Part shown: positions 32,506 through 46,300 of the stretch, in pieces
How positions within the stretch are numbered: the stretch's first letter is position 1
How the letters are laid out: every line of letters starts with the position of its first letter
From: Lepidostoma basale
Lineage: Eukaryota; Arthropoda; Insecta; Trichoptera; Lepidostomatidae
Assembly (NCBI GenBank): GCA_022606425.2
Contig: JAHDVF020001039.1
Span: 1-64,000 of the forward strand
Length of the DNA stretch: 64,000 nucleotides
Direction: 5' to 3'
Translations under genes and position numbers: made by a program
The notes under the pieces: model-generated
Database searches by the model: none
Told to the model about the DNA's origin: nothing
The model's input: the letters and a program-made list of their open reading frames with translations, nothing else

Positions 32506-32800
32506 GTTAAAACTTTTAGAAAACAGACGTTTCCATTAATGTTAATTGTTTCATACGGAATTTTCGAGAAACAATAAATATATACTGTAAATTTACTGTT
32601 TGAATAACAGTGTAAAACTCCATTCAAAATCAATGAGTTTTCAAGAATTTTTATTATATTTTATGGGAATGACTACATTCGCCTTGCTAAGACATTACCG
32701 TATGTCATTTGATTATGCCTTAGCAAAACGTAAGATACCTTTTTCATAAAATTCGGTAAAATTTCTAGCGACGTTTTTATTCGTATTAATAAATTGACAC
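32505..32800. repeat. Fold-back repeat (39505-39745 family)
   Basis: Outer ends around aaaacagacgtttccatt and its complement, centre around gattatgccttagcaaaacg. Diverged. Confidence 0.55.
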
Positions 32801-33254
32801 AGAGATTGCGCGAGGTTACTAGGTACCTACACAGTAGCATTTAAATTGTTGTCAGGACTTATGGTAGTAGTGCATAAATTCATACATATAATTGAATTAA
32901 CTCTGCTCTATCATTTATATCACAGTAGAATTCTAATATAAATCATAAGAACGAGGCTGTTTATGTTCCACTTTAATTGATTAAATATTTTTTTATAATA
33001 TAAAAATATCAACCACCACATCCTGACCTCCATCTTTAGGTTAACTCTAAACGATGAAAGACCTATTGTATAAAGTTAAAATTTTAAGACTCATCCTTAC
33101 GTTGCGAATACCAATTACAGTAAAGAAAACACATATTTACTATCAATACAATACATGTTTTTTCCGCACATTCATCTAAGTTATCTCATTCAGCATTTAA
33201 TAATAATATTGTAATAAATAGGCTAATGTTTCTTTTTTTAAATACTTGGTATAC

Positions 33255-33510
33255 TTAATAATCAAATTAAATCTCAAACATGTTTCGGACTAATAAGCCC
33301 TTCATCAGTGATATTATATAAATATAAATATTTAAAAAATATTTTTTTTTACAATTGTGGTGAATTTTTAAACATCTGTCAAAACTGACCACATTTGTAA
33401 TTTTTTCAAATAATATTTTAAATATTTATGTTTATATAATATCACTGATGTAGGGCTTGTTAGTCCGAAACATGTTTGGTATTTAATTTTAATTTTTTTA
33501 ATAAAATGAG
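33255..33510. repeat. Fold-back repeat with hammerhead-like cores
   Basis: Inverted arms, both with the acatgtttcgg and cactgatg blocks. The minus-strand core (left) is intact; the plus-strand core (right, near 33445) has CTGATGT. Confidence 0.7.
33269..33315 (-). ncRNA. Hammerhead ribozyme-like motif
   Basis: CUGAUGA (33308-33302), stem II GGGCU/AGUCC plus an extra A, GAAAC (33286-33282), self-complementary stem III ACAUGU, U at the cleavage site. Stem I is UCA/UGA, a mismatch, then three more pairs. Confidence 0.5.
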
Positions 33511-33594
33511 TGTTGTATAATTAGTATTTAAATAAAGAAACAATTAATATCTACAAAACACAATTTTTGCGAATAAATAAGAAAAAATAAAATA

Positions 33595-33690
33595 ATAATA
33601 GTAATTATACTTTCATCCATCTTCTGCCAACTCCAAGCTTTACTTCCATACATAAGGGTCAGCACTAGAACCCCATTATGCACAAACTTA
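33595..33690 (-). mobile_element. LINE family A short fragment
   Basis: Minus strand: VLTLMYGSKAWSWQKMDES. Confidence 0.65.
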
Positions 33691-33925
33691 CTGACCACAA
33701 ATTGAATGATCGATATTAGATTGAGACTTTGAAATTTCATATATTTCGTTGTGTTTGAAGAGTGACCCGAATACTCAACCGTTAAAAGTAACAATTTATG
33801 AACAGTGCGAACAAATAGTAAAGTTGTAAAATTATCAATGTATTCTGCTTATAGCGGATGCGAGTTATTCGGTGAAATTTTCATGACGTCACGTTTGCAT
33901 CACTTCCTTGTTTGGTTACTTAGAA

Positions 33926-34466
<541 letters not shown>

Positions 34467-34924
34467 ACTTAGAACACGCCTATTCCGTTTTAAATCCATA
34501 GCGAGCACGACGCAGAGTACACTTTAAGCAGATTTGTCATGATGAACTGATATTTTTACCAGATTTAAAAGCATACGAGTATATACTAGTCATACTGAAT
34601 TCGGGCTGAGAATCCATATTTACGATTTTGGCGGTCCTAAGAAACCGCATAACTTGTGATATTTTCCGCGATAAGAGTATTCTGGGTTTAAAAAACCTTT
34701 CATTTAATGTTTCTTGAACAATGATGTAAAACTAAAAATTAATTTAACAACGTTATTTATGATAATCGAAATATTTTACTGAAATCTCTTGATGGAAATT
34801 CATTTTACATAATTATGAAATAAAACGATATTTTTTTTAACTACTTCCACTTTTGTCTTTATTTCGACAGCGACCGGCTTCGCCAAGGTTGCTGGCATCA
34901 GTCTATTTGATTTTGAGCTTTCAT

Positions 34925-35025
34925 ATTGATTTTCAAGACATGTGATAGGTAGCTAATCTATCGCCATTTTATTGTAACGTGAATTCCACACCAGACCGAA
35001 GACAGTGTGACAATCACAGTCATAT
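34925..35025 (-). mobile_element. SINE S1 body fragment
   Basis: Complement of the body (aataaaatggcgatagatta and gacagtgtgacaatcaca on the plus strand); the tRNA-like head is missing. Confidence 0.7.
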
Positions 35026-35054
35026 CTTATTTTAATACGTTATATCTTTTTCAT

Positions 35055-35590
35055 CTTCCTACTCTTGGTCGTAATCGTATGACCCATTTGTGATAGTGAG
35101 CTGTTCTTGAATGATGACATACTGCTATCTATTCATTTCTTCGGTGGCCTTCCTGGTAGTCTTGCTGTTGAGGATTTTATTTTCTCGAATCTCGTATCTT
35201 TCATGTGGTTCATATGGTGCTCGAAAAGCGCATTCTACTTCTTCTCCATCTCACAATGGCTTCAACACCAACGACAGACCTTATCATTTCATTTCTGATC
35301 CGCATCTAAGAGTTCTGCCTGAAATGGAAGATCTTCTTCTTCGATGGCCCTACAGTATTCTTCGCCTCCAACTCCTCCTGTCCTCCGCTTCGACCTTCCA
35401 ATCTGACACTCGTAACAATTTCGCCCCATCTCTCCCAACTTCATCCTTCCATCGCAGCCTTGGTCGTCCAATTAGTCTTCTACCACCTGGGTCCAGCAAT
35501 CTTTTTGGGGTTCGCTAAATAGGGTCCTCATTTCTGACATTCTGTTAAGGTTTTTAGTCCTTAAATCCATTGAGTAAATATTGGCTTCAG
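35055..35590 (-). mobile_element. LINE C fragment and LINE J fragment
   Basis: 35055-35310 matches the LINE C tail of 41950-42215. 35330-35590 encodes, on the minus strand with frameshifts, RPRLRW-type text followed by a degraded AEDRRSWR-type ending, typical of another LINE C-terminus. Confidence 0.6.
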
Positions 35591-36139
35591 AATTTGGACT
35601 AAGATCTTCCGACACACGGAGGTTCAGCTCTTATTAAAAAAAATTCTGTGTAGGATGATTTATAAAGCGTCGATTTTAAGAATTGATCGTCTCAAATGTC
35701 GTGTTTTGTGATGCTCCTTTGGCTATTCGTCTTACGTTTAATAGAAACATTGTTAGAAATGTCATTCGGATGTTGATATGTACGGAGGGTAGATCTATGT
35801 AGGCTGTAGTGTTCCTCTCCTTCTACTGAAGAGTGTGACTGTAGATTTAGTACTCGAAAAAGTTCTTTTTCTGTTTTCGATCAGGGCTGTATTGATAAAA
35901 GACTAGTCATTGACGCAGTAGAGTTTAACAGGATTAACCTAATTATTTTAGATTTTTTTTTTTTTGAAGGGGTGAAAAGGAGGTGTTGGGAGATAAAGTC
36001 ATAAGTCTATTCACAAAACATGTTAAAATTAAAATTTTCTTTATTAAATAAAAACATTACAAACATTTAAAGTCTAAAAACAATTCCTATTACCATCAGT
36101 AGTGTCAAAAATTTCTGATAAAAGGGTGAAGTCTCTGCC

Positions 36140-36372
36140 ACTCTGCCAGGAAGGTCGCCTTAAACTGGCAAGAGCGATGACTGCCACAAGCAGGATTCAA
36201 TCACCGGAGATGCAAGTGTGATTCTTACACTGTCTTTGGTCTGCTGTATAATTCACGTGACAATAAAATGGCAATAGATTAGCCACCTACCAAATGTCAT
36301 GAGAATCAATATAGTAGATTAAAAACAAATTGTATCCAGTAATTGGATTCAATCGAACTGTTGAGATATAAT
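36140..36372 (+). mobile_element. SINE S1, tail type 1
   Basis: Degraded head near 36145-36215, body gtgattcttacactgtcttt and aataaaatggcaatagatta, type 1 tail. Confidence 0.72.
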
Positions 36373-36384
36373 GCAAAACGAATT

Positions 36385-36690
36385 AATACGTCCCAGGACT
36401 AAATTGACCAATGTGATAGAGAAAATAACTCGTACAAAATGGCTATGGATCAGTCATATTACGAGTATTATATCCATACAGAGATAAAACAAAAATGACA
36501 CTGCTCCTACATCAAAGGAGACCACAGAAGACATATTGGGATAACATAGACAAGATGAAAAAATGACGTCCACCGATACGCTGGAAGAAACTAGATGTTG
36601 ATAGACCAGAAAATTAAATGGAAACCAGTGATAGAGGCGTGTTTTAGGAGTAGAAGCCTACAGGCTACATCAGAAGAAATACATTTAAAT
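36385..36690 (+). mobile_element. Possible LINE 3' fragment
   Basis: Broken reading resembling a TNVIEKITRTKWLWISHI-type LINE C-terminal region. Weak. Confidence 0.4.
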
Positions 36691-36734
36691 CATCAGTTTT
36701 TAAAGGAACACACCTTTAAAACAAAAAATATTTA

Positions 36735-37165
36735 AATAGTCCATTGTTTTGGCCGAAACACTATGATACCTTAACATTTTAAACTGTTAAATTAAATAAC
36801 TTTGATTCCTGTATCACAATTGTATTTTATTTTACGCGACAGCTGTTTCATCAACCTATGTTGACATCATCAGGTGTTACAATAATATATCAAATGTCAA
36901 ATTTTCGGGATTTTTCGAACCTTTATGTGTATTTGTTCCTATGTCAATTTGAATAATATCTTTGATATAATTTTGAAGTTCTTGTTGAAATTGAGTTAGG
37001 TACCTAAATATTTTAACTAAAAGAACGGTTAGTTACTATTAATAGAAAATTTGATATATTATTGTAATACCTGATGTTGTCAACATAGGTTGATGAAACA
37101 GTTGTCGCGTAAAATAAAATACGATTGTGATATAAAAAACCAAATTATTTTATTTACCAGTAAAA
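36735..37165. repeat. Fold-back repeat with hammerhead-like cores
   Basis: Same family as 18955-19188 with about 170 bp of extra central sequence. The left arm (minus) has an intact CUGAUGA core; the right arm (plus) has CTGATGT. Confidence 0.65.
36831..36880 (-). ncRNA. Hammerhead-like core with ACAGCUGU stem III
   Basis: CUGAUGA (36873-36867), stem II UCAAC/GUUGA with loop AUAG, GAAAC (36849-36845), stem III ACA-GC-UGU, C at 36838. Same family as 19082-19131; stem I is imperfect. Confidence 0.45.
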
Positions 37166-37371
37166 AATATTTACAAATGTCACCCATGTTTAACATAATG
37201 TCAAACAAAATGCAATGAAATTTATATACGTATAGTTTAATTTTGAGATCATTTGTAAACAGCGATATATTAAAATGCATTTTGTATAAACGCACCGTAA
37301 TTTTTTTCTCCTAAAACTTTTGTCGTGAGAAACGGAGTTGATGATTTAAAAATAATCATTAATAAACATAT

Positions 37372-40300
37372 TTATTCAGGTGTGTGTGATTTGTTTTTTG
37401 AAAGTAAAGCCTCATTTTCTATAATAATATTCGTAGTGAGATAGGCTTCTCGCTTGATTTGGTCGTTCAACTTCCGGGACATATCCGGAATGGCCCACTG
37501 TACTATCAGTCTCACAATGGATACTATATTCTGAAACAAATAAGAAAAATCAATAAGTGGTTTACGTGAAGTTACATATCAGTTTGAAAAAATTGAAACA
37601 TCACGTGACGTTATATAATAAATGGGTTTGAAATAATTGAAACACTACGTGACATTATATATCAGTTTGAAATAATTGAAACATTACGTGAGGTTATATA
37701 CCGGTTTGAAATCATTGAAACATTACGTGACATTATATACCAGTTTGACATAATTGAAACATGGCGTGACGTTATATAATATATCGGTTAAAAATAATTG
37801 AAACATTACCTGTTGTTATATATGTTATTAGTGTGAAATAATTGAAACAATACGTGACTTTATATATCGGTTTGAAATAATTGAAACATGACGCGACGTT
37901 ATGTACCAGTTTGAAATAATTGAAACATTACGTGACGTTACATATCGGTTTGAAATAATTGAAACATGACGTGACGTTATATATCGGTTTGAAATAATTG
38001 AAACATAACGTGACGTTCCAGTTTGACATAAATGAAAAATTACGTGATGTACATATCAGTTTGAAAAATTCAAAACTCATGAAATAATTTAAATATAGTA
38101 CACAATGTGTTTTTAACTACTAAAATAATTAATTACCTGATAAACCACCACGAAGGACAGTCTGGCCACCAGAATATGCCAGAAAATCTGAGAGAGCTCG
38201 TATTTCGGTATATTTGCGTCCCATGGAGGATTTCTGTACTCGCGATACCGACACACCTGTATTAAACATAATTTAATGACATGTACAAATACTTGTGCAA
38301 TTGCATATAAAATAGCATAGGTTTTCTAATAATATTCTATCCCCAAAAAAATTCGATGATAACATTTTTAATTTAAGACATTTTTGATGGTTGTGGTTTT
38401 AATTTTGTAAAACTAACTAACTAACTACCATCAAGCCGTTTCCCCGGAAGGGTAGGCAGAGAGAATGGACTGTTATGCCGTTCTGTCTTGACATGCGTCT
38501 CTTGCTTCCTCCACATTCATACAATTTAATATGTAAAACTCCATTATAAATTATAATGAAAACACAAATACTTTATCGGTTTTACTTATAAATTAAAAAT
38601 TCATCAGTTTTACGTATAATTTAAAAAACACTTTTTAAATTAAATATCACTCTAAATTTAAAAAATAATTTAAAAAAAATACTTTTTCAAACTCTGAGAA
38701 TACCGTCAAGAACCAAACCTTCAAACTTTGAGAATGCTCTCGCAAGGCGAAACAATTTTTTATACATATATTGAAAGGATCATTAAGATGGTTTGGAAAG
38801 AATGAATGAAAAAATAATGGTTAATAAATTATATGTTAACGATGTAAATGGAACCAGAAATAGAGGAAGACCGAGGAAAACGTGGCACGATCAAATAAAT
38901 CAAATATTGAATGTCGGCCATGTGAGGAATCAAAGAAATCGACGCGCGTGCATGACACACGATGTATGAATGTTGAGGAAGCGAGAGAAATATGTCAGGA
39001 AATAAAAGTGTGGCAGTCCATTCATCCTGCCTACCCCTCCGGGGAGACGGCGTGATGGTTAGTTAGTTTTTTTTTCAAATATAAAATTACTGTTAAAACG
39101 ATAAAGTAATCGCGTTTTCTTTAAAATTTATGATGCATTATATATTACATTGATTATTATTTAAAACGCAATTGTTATAATTTATGAGTTTGGTTATCAC
39201 AATTTGTTTTAAATATAGCAAACAAACCAGGAGAGCGATATGAAAGTGGAGAACAATTAATGAAGATACACGCCATAAAATGTTGAGATACATAATCTAT
39301 TAATGCTGGTTATTGTATGTCTTTTTTTAAGTTAATAGAAATGCTCAGTTTGCTCCATTTAGTATTTTCTAGTTTTGACTGGTTTCGTCAGCTTGCTTCA
39401 ATCGTTTAGTGACGATCTATCATCTCTATACATCAGACGATGCCAGCAAGCTTCCGAACCCGATCAGAACTAGATAATAATAACAATAAATGTAATGAAA
39501 CAAAATATAAAAAAGTATTTAATTAATAAGAATGAAAACGTCTGTTTTCTAGAAGTTTTATTATATTTTATGGGAATGACATGTTTCGCCCTTCTAAGAT
39601 AGATAATGCCTTCACATTTGATAATACCTTAGAAGGGCGAAACATGTCATTTCATAAAATATAGTAAAACTTCTAGAAAACTGACGTTTACATTCGTATT
39701 AATTATTTAATATGGAGTTTTACATCATTGTCCAAGAAACAATGAGTAAATAAAAAAGTGTTTATTTATTTATTATATCATAAATAAATTTATTATATCA
39801 TAAGGAAATTGAAAATAAAATTGTTTAATCCACAAAATATTAAAAAAAACATTACATGTTTCGGAGGATACCTCCCCATCTACAGGTGTAAAAATGTAAT
39901 ATTTTTTTATTATATTTTTACACCTGAAGATTTCTGTATCTGTATCTCCGAAAAATGTCGTTTTTAATATTTTTTGGTATTTTAGGGATTAAACAAAGTC
40001 ATTTTCAATTTCCTAAGCATATTACTATGGGGCGAAAAGAGAAAGATGGAGTGCCGCATCAGTTAAAGTGTGACAGTCCATTCTTTCTGCCTACGCTTTC
40101 GGGGAGACGGCGTGATGGTTAGTTATTACTATGGAATTCCACAGTGTGCCTTAGCGTTCAATAAAATCGAAAATCGAAAAAATTTACAAATAAATCACAA
40201 AAAAATATGAGGTTATCAACCATATTTAATTTGTATATTTTTTTGGTTCACTCTCCATCTATGAGATTTGCTGTATTCAATGTTTGGCCATCAAAATTTA

Positions 40301-43300
40301 CTAAGATATGCTGTTTGTGGTTCAAAGCTGAACAAAAATTATGAGCTAATTAAACATGTTGTGAGGCTTACCGCCACGTCTCCAAAGGAAGAGTTAGGAG
40401 GAGAACCTAGTTCGAAATCTTTGGTGTCGAAGAAAGAGAGCGAGTGCTGCATGAATCCCACGTCAGTGTGGTTCTTGTTCACTACCTTCATGTAGACGAT
40501 TCTTGGAATGAAATTAGATGTAAATGCTATAATGCAAGCCTGAAACACAATAATCACTGAATCCATATATAAATAAAAGCAACGATCGTATATGTATATG
40601 TGCCATATAGACTCAAAATCAACTAAACTGATTTTGATGGAATTTTAACAGTTTATTCTTATTAGTACCAGGAGTGTTCTTCTTTTTCGTCTTCGTGTCA
40701 ATAGCAAGCTAGTTTTGTAGAAATGATCCTTGAAAGGAATATATCTCTCCTCTTAATTTGCTATTATATTGAAAGGTTTGGCCGACTATGTGTCGTTTCC
40801 AGGGATAAAAGATTTGGCCAACTATGTGTCATTTCCAAGGGTTTGGTCGACTTTGTGTCGTTTCCAAGTGCGGAAGGTTTGGCCGACAATGTGTTGTTTC
40901 CAGGGGCGGAGGTTTGGCCGACTATGTGTCGTTTCCAGGGGCGGAGGTTAGGCCGACTATGTGTCGTTTCCAGAGGCGGAAGGTTTGGTCGACTGTTTGT
41001 CGTTTCCAGGGGCGGAAGGTTTGCCCGACAATGTGTTGTTTCCAGGGGCGGAGGTTCGGCCGACTATGTGTCGTTTCCAGGGGCGGAGGTTAGGCCGACT
41101 ATGTGTCGTTTCCAGAGGCGGAAGGTTTGACCGACTATGTGTCGTTTCCAGGGGTGGAGGTTTGGCCGACTATGTGTCGTTTCCAGGGGAGAAAGGTTTG
41201 GTCGACTATGTGTCGTTTCCAGTGGTGGAAGGTTTGGCCGACTATGTGTCGTTTCCAGTTTTGGTTACATTACAATCTCAACAGACATTACAAAAAATCT
41301 CAATGTTTAAAGCATCTATTAAGTACAGGTAAAATATAATTCCAGGAATTACTTGAGAGATGGTTCGACATTAGGAAGACAAGATACTCTCTTAAGTCAA
41401 GGATATTTGCCTTCTGAACGTACTTTCACGAATATGAAAGACGTCGATCTCCGAGGAGACCGCGTTCAGCAGATTAATAGCTCTTCTCACCTGTATCACC
41501 AGAGGCAGATTGGTTCTGGTGGCCGGTAGGTAAAACAATCTATGCTGTCTATATTGAAGTACATAAAACTTTTTTAAAGATAAACATATTATATAGATAC
41601 ATATAAATATTCTTACGTTAGTGACTACAGAGAGCCTCCCAAGTATACCCATGATCTGATACCAGACTCCGATATTCCTCGCTCGCTGAGGAATTGGTTT
41701 TCGGTGGCGCTTCAAAAACTTCTTGGCATCTCTTCTTAATTCAATACTGTTTATCAGCAAGGCAAAAAAGGGAGCCAATGGAAAAGCAGCCACGAAAATT
41801 GTCACAAAACCATATTGTAATACTGTAACAGAGACATCTGTATTTCAGACACTGTATTTCAAGACATAATTTGACAATTAGAAAAATTACAGGGAATGGA
41901 AAAAATCTCATATAATAAAACCCTTTGCTACATAGAGGTAGAACCCTCTTACTTCGGATCATAAATTAGGTAATAAGCTCTGTATGTAGTGTCAAAGACA
42001 TAGTGGGAAAGAAGTGGAAGGCGCTTTTGGAGGTATAATGTGGACCACGTGAAAAATACAAGTGATTTATTAAAAATGAAAAACCCCCGCTGCAAAAGAC
42101 TAACGGAAAGACCGAAGAAGAGATGGGAGGATGGCAGGAAGTCATCATCCCAGGACAATTCATCGTCACAAACAGGTCATACAACCTAGACCAAGTGGAA
42201 GAAGAAGAAGAGATACGAATAATTTCATTTGAAATCTTTGTTAGTTAAAAATATTATTTTTTATATTTTTTATTTATGAAGTTTGGAAGCATTAACATCT
42301 TGGACATTTAGTTCAAAGGCCGGCAAATGAAGCATTAACATTAACAATAAATTATATAATATATTGTTTTAGAAAGTGTGAAAGTGCGAATGATGGTGTC
42401 ATGAACAAAATAATGAAAGGATCATTAAGATGGTTTGGACACATGGAAAGAATGAATGAAGAAAGAATGGTAAAAAAATTATATGTTAATGATGTAAATG
42501 GAACCAGAAATAGAGAAAGACCGAGGAAAACGTGACACGATCAAATAAATCAAATATTGAATGTCGGCCATGTGAGGAATCAGAGTAATCGAGAGAATAA
42601 GTAAGCGAGAGAAATATGTCAGGAAAGAAAAGTGTGGCAGTCCATTCTTTCTGCCTATCCCTTCGGGGAGACGGCGTGATGGTTAGTTAGTTAATTAATT
42701 AGAAAGTGTTCCAGTCAAAATAAGTAGGGGCAGATCCCCTGCGCGGTGGTGTGACCAGATTAAGGAGATGACGTGGGAGACCTCTACTCGACGTTGCGGT
42801 TTGCGGAGAACAGAGGCAATAGATGGCGTTTTGTTTAAGCCACAGATAGCTCCATAGATCACGACCCTCAGTAATAAGGAAATGAAGACAGAAGGGGAAT
42901 AAGAAGTATGTTTTAAATAAAAGTATTTTTACTAATTTTTTTAAGAGTTATTTGTAATAGCTTTGTCTAAAGTTAAACAAATTAAAGGCGGGCCACACTG
43001 TGATAAACAAGCTGGTTTGAAACCAAAATTTGTATACTGAATGTTATTACTCAAACTTAAACCATGTTCTAGACGTAGTAAAAACGTCGATTTTAGTAAA
43101 CCATGAGTTAAACCGCGGATGTTTCTGCATACGGTTATCTGCATATGGTTTACTAAAATCGACGTTTTTACTACGTCTAGAACATGGTTTAAGTTTGAGT
43201 AATAACATTCAGTATACAAATTTTGGTTTCAAACCAGCTTGTTTATCACAGTGTGGCCCGCCTTTTAGTATGTACTGTATAGATTTAGTATTTTATTTTA

Positions 43301-46300
43301 TTTTTATTTTTATTATTTATTTATTTATTATTGAGGGTAACAAACAGCAATTACAGTATATGAATATAAACACACAGAGACAACAAAACAAGGCCAATTA
43401 CATGCTACCACAAATATTATATAACAACTGACATAAGGTTAAATATCGTCGGTTCAAAGGTAAAACTCATTAAGTGACATTTGAATTATTTATTTATTTT
43501 TTTGCAATTTCTGATCAGACTTGTGAATTCTACGTCAGAAAGTAATCGCCAAGTGTTTTTATTAAAGAATAACTGTTATTCTTCAATAAATACACTTGGT
43601 GATTGTTTTCTGACGTAGAATTCACAAGTCTGATGCGGAAGTTGTTGCAAAAAAAGGAGAAAAATTTGAAATGTCACTTAATGTTTTTACCTTTGAACCG
43701 ACGATATATAAGAAGAATAAAGTAACACTTTGATAAGTTAAAGAGAAAACTAGTAGTATTAGTACTAATGAATAATTAAAGATAAAATATAATTTTAAAA
43801 TGTATAAAAAAGAAGAAAAAGACAAGAAAAGAAAAAGTAGAGTAACTAGTTTCATTCGCCGCAAAGGGTTGCTCCAATCATTTTTTAAAAATCACTTTCA
43901 TTAAGATGGAACACATCGATGTTATTAAAGCACTTATTGTACATGTCGCACGTCCGGTAGTATGTTTATAATTATCCGTATAAAATTAACTTATGCTTTA
44001 ATCTTAATATGTAATTAAATATTGTTTAATAATATTGTTTAACTGTTGAAAAACAATAATGACACGATTGAAAATGACGTAGAGCAAAGAATAAGTGTAG
44101 GATAGTTGAAATGGCGTGCTCTTTTAGGAGTACTTTGCGACAGCAACAGCAAAGTACTCTTGTAAAAAAAGGAAAGGTGTACCAAACCGCCATAAGACCT
44201 GCTATGCTCTACGGATCAGAATGCTGGGCCGCAATGCGACAAGAAGTACAGAGGCTACACGTAGCAGAAATGAAGATGCTGAGGTGGGCCGCCGGGGTTA
44301 CGATGCTGGATAAAGCTAGAAATGAGCACATCAGAGGTATCTTAAAAGTCGTTCCCATAGCGAAAAAAACTAGGGAACGTCGTCTGCGGTGGTACGGCCA
44401 TGTGAGCAGGAGGAACAATGAGTACATCGTTCATAAGGCTCTGCAACTGGAAGACGGAAGAAGGGGACCAGGTTGGCCTCCTGCAACGTGGATGTCCACA
44501 GTTGGGAATGACCTGAAGGCGCTGGGACTAGACAGCCAGATGATCCTGGATCGTGAGACTTTGCGGAGCCGTATTAGGAGAGCCAACCCCAAATAATGGG
44601 AAATGGCTAGGCGAAATAACAAGAAAAATATTGTTGCATTGTTCAAATTAATTTTTAAGCTAGTGTATCGTTATTTAAAACATATAAAAATTATGTTTTT
44701 TATTACAAAAGTGTGAGAACAAAATTCTCTCTAAATGCTTGCAATAACTATTGTTGTAAATATACAGATGTATTAGATAACTTGTTTGTAACATATTATT
44801 AACATACCTATTTCCAAATAGTCGTTGAACAATCCTGTTTCAGGGAATGGTTGCAGTTTGTAATCTTCGGTCCATTGGTTTTCGTATATTTCTTCTGATT
44901 TCCCCTGGTCATACTAGAATAATCGTTTTGATATTTTGAGACACGGAATATAAAAAAAACTAAAACGTCCATGTTGCATAGACAAGTTTTTTTTTTACAT
45001 AAAACAAAGTTAAATTTTCATGTGAAGCACTCACTAACTAACTAACTAACTAACCATCACGCCGTCTCCCCGAAAGGGTAGGCAGAAATAATGGACTGTC
45101 ACACTGTTACTGATGCGGCACTCCATCCTTCTCTTTTCGCCCCGCGGGAGACGCGATGTGATGGGTTGCGAACCTCATTACTTTATGGTTAAACATTTAA
45201 AAAACATAAAATAATAAAATACTTTCTATTTAACCACAGTATGCTTATTATAATTGATATGATAGTTTCTAGTGACTATGATAGTTTCGCTTGGACCTAA
45301 ACTTGGGTCCAAGCGAAACTAGTTGTCATCAATTATATACCATACCGTGGTGAAATACAAAGTGTTTTATTATTTTATATTTTTAAAACAAAGTTGGTTT
45401 CATTTCGTTTGTTGGTTTCAATATTCATCTGAAATATATTATTTGTAATAAAAATCCTGATACATCTGTATACAAATATTAAATTATTTATACATACTCG
45501 TATATATTTTGAAAAAATAATTAGTGACTTAATAATCAAATATATACCTGTAAAGAGTTAATCCCAAATAATGTTTCATAATTTGCAATTTAAATAATAT
45601 TTCGCATCAGACATATGGATGATATCTCTAGCAAATATTTGAAAAGTTTTATGACAATGGCAATATTATTTTATTACTTACCATTCGAGATTTAACCATT
45701 TTAAACAGATTCTTCAAAATTTCAATTGTGTATGAGAGAACTTTCCTTCCAACCATTATTATAGCTAATTGAATGAAGACTTCATGGAAACACCCCCCCG
45801 GACTGCACTGAAAATAGAAAATAAAAAAATCATTGTTTAATCGAAACGAAGAAGCACCGCAGCAAATGAAGAAAGAAATAGAAATTGTTAAGACCATAAA
45901 CCTAAGGAATCTGCAAAATACTTCTAGCACGTTATAAATAAAAGATAAATGCACAGTGCTGCGATTGATTACTCAAGATAATCTTGAATGAATGCGTGTC
46001 GGGAGAAGAAGAGTTTAGCACTTAGTGAAGCACTTCGCTTTAACCGCCTTAAAGACGATAATGCGTAATTTAGAGAGCGTTTTTTTATTAGATTTTTAAC
46101 GATAGACAAATTTATACTCTTACTCTATTATATAGAGATGGCTGGAACTGCGATCAAGAACGTAAAGACTTTTGTTTACCCGGGGAGCAGCATTACATGG
46201 GATGGTCGATCGAAGAAAGACATCGATAATCGTATCTACCAGGCTAAACTTGTCTTGTTCGAGTCCAACAACATAGACCGAAACCTCCGAAAACAACTGA

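Noticed and set aside
37560..38055. CRISPR-like array
   Set aside because: Units are contiguous diverged tandem repeats without unique spacers, in a eukaryotic intron.
40723..41339. Overlapping open frames rich in FGRLCVVSRGG-type repeats
   Set aside because: They are created by the 35-36-bp minisatellite in all frames. They lie in an intron and have no splice context or family resemblance.
43030..43431. Protein-coding frames on both strands sharing the same N-terminus
   Set aside because: Shared translation is a consequence of the perfect palindrome.
44111..44596. 161-codon open frame as a host gene
   Set aside because: It is a LINE family F C-terminus in an anoctamin intron.
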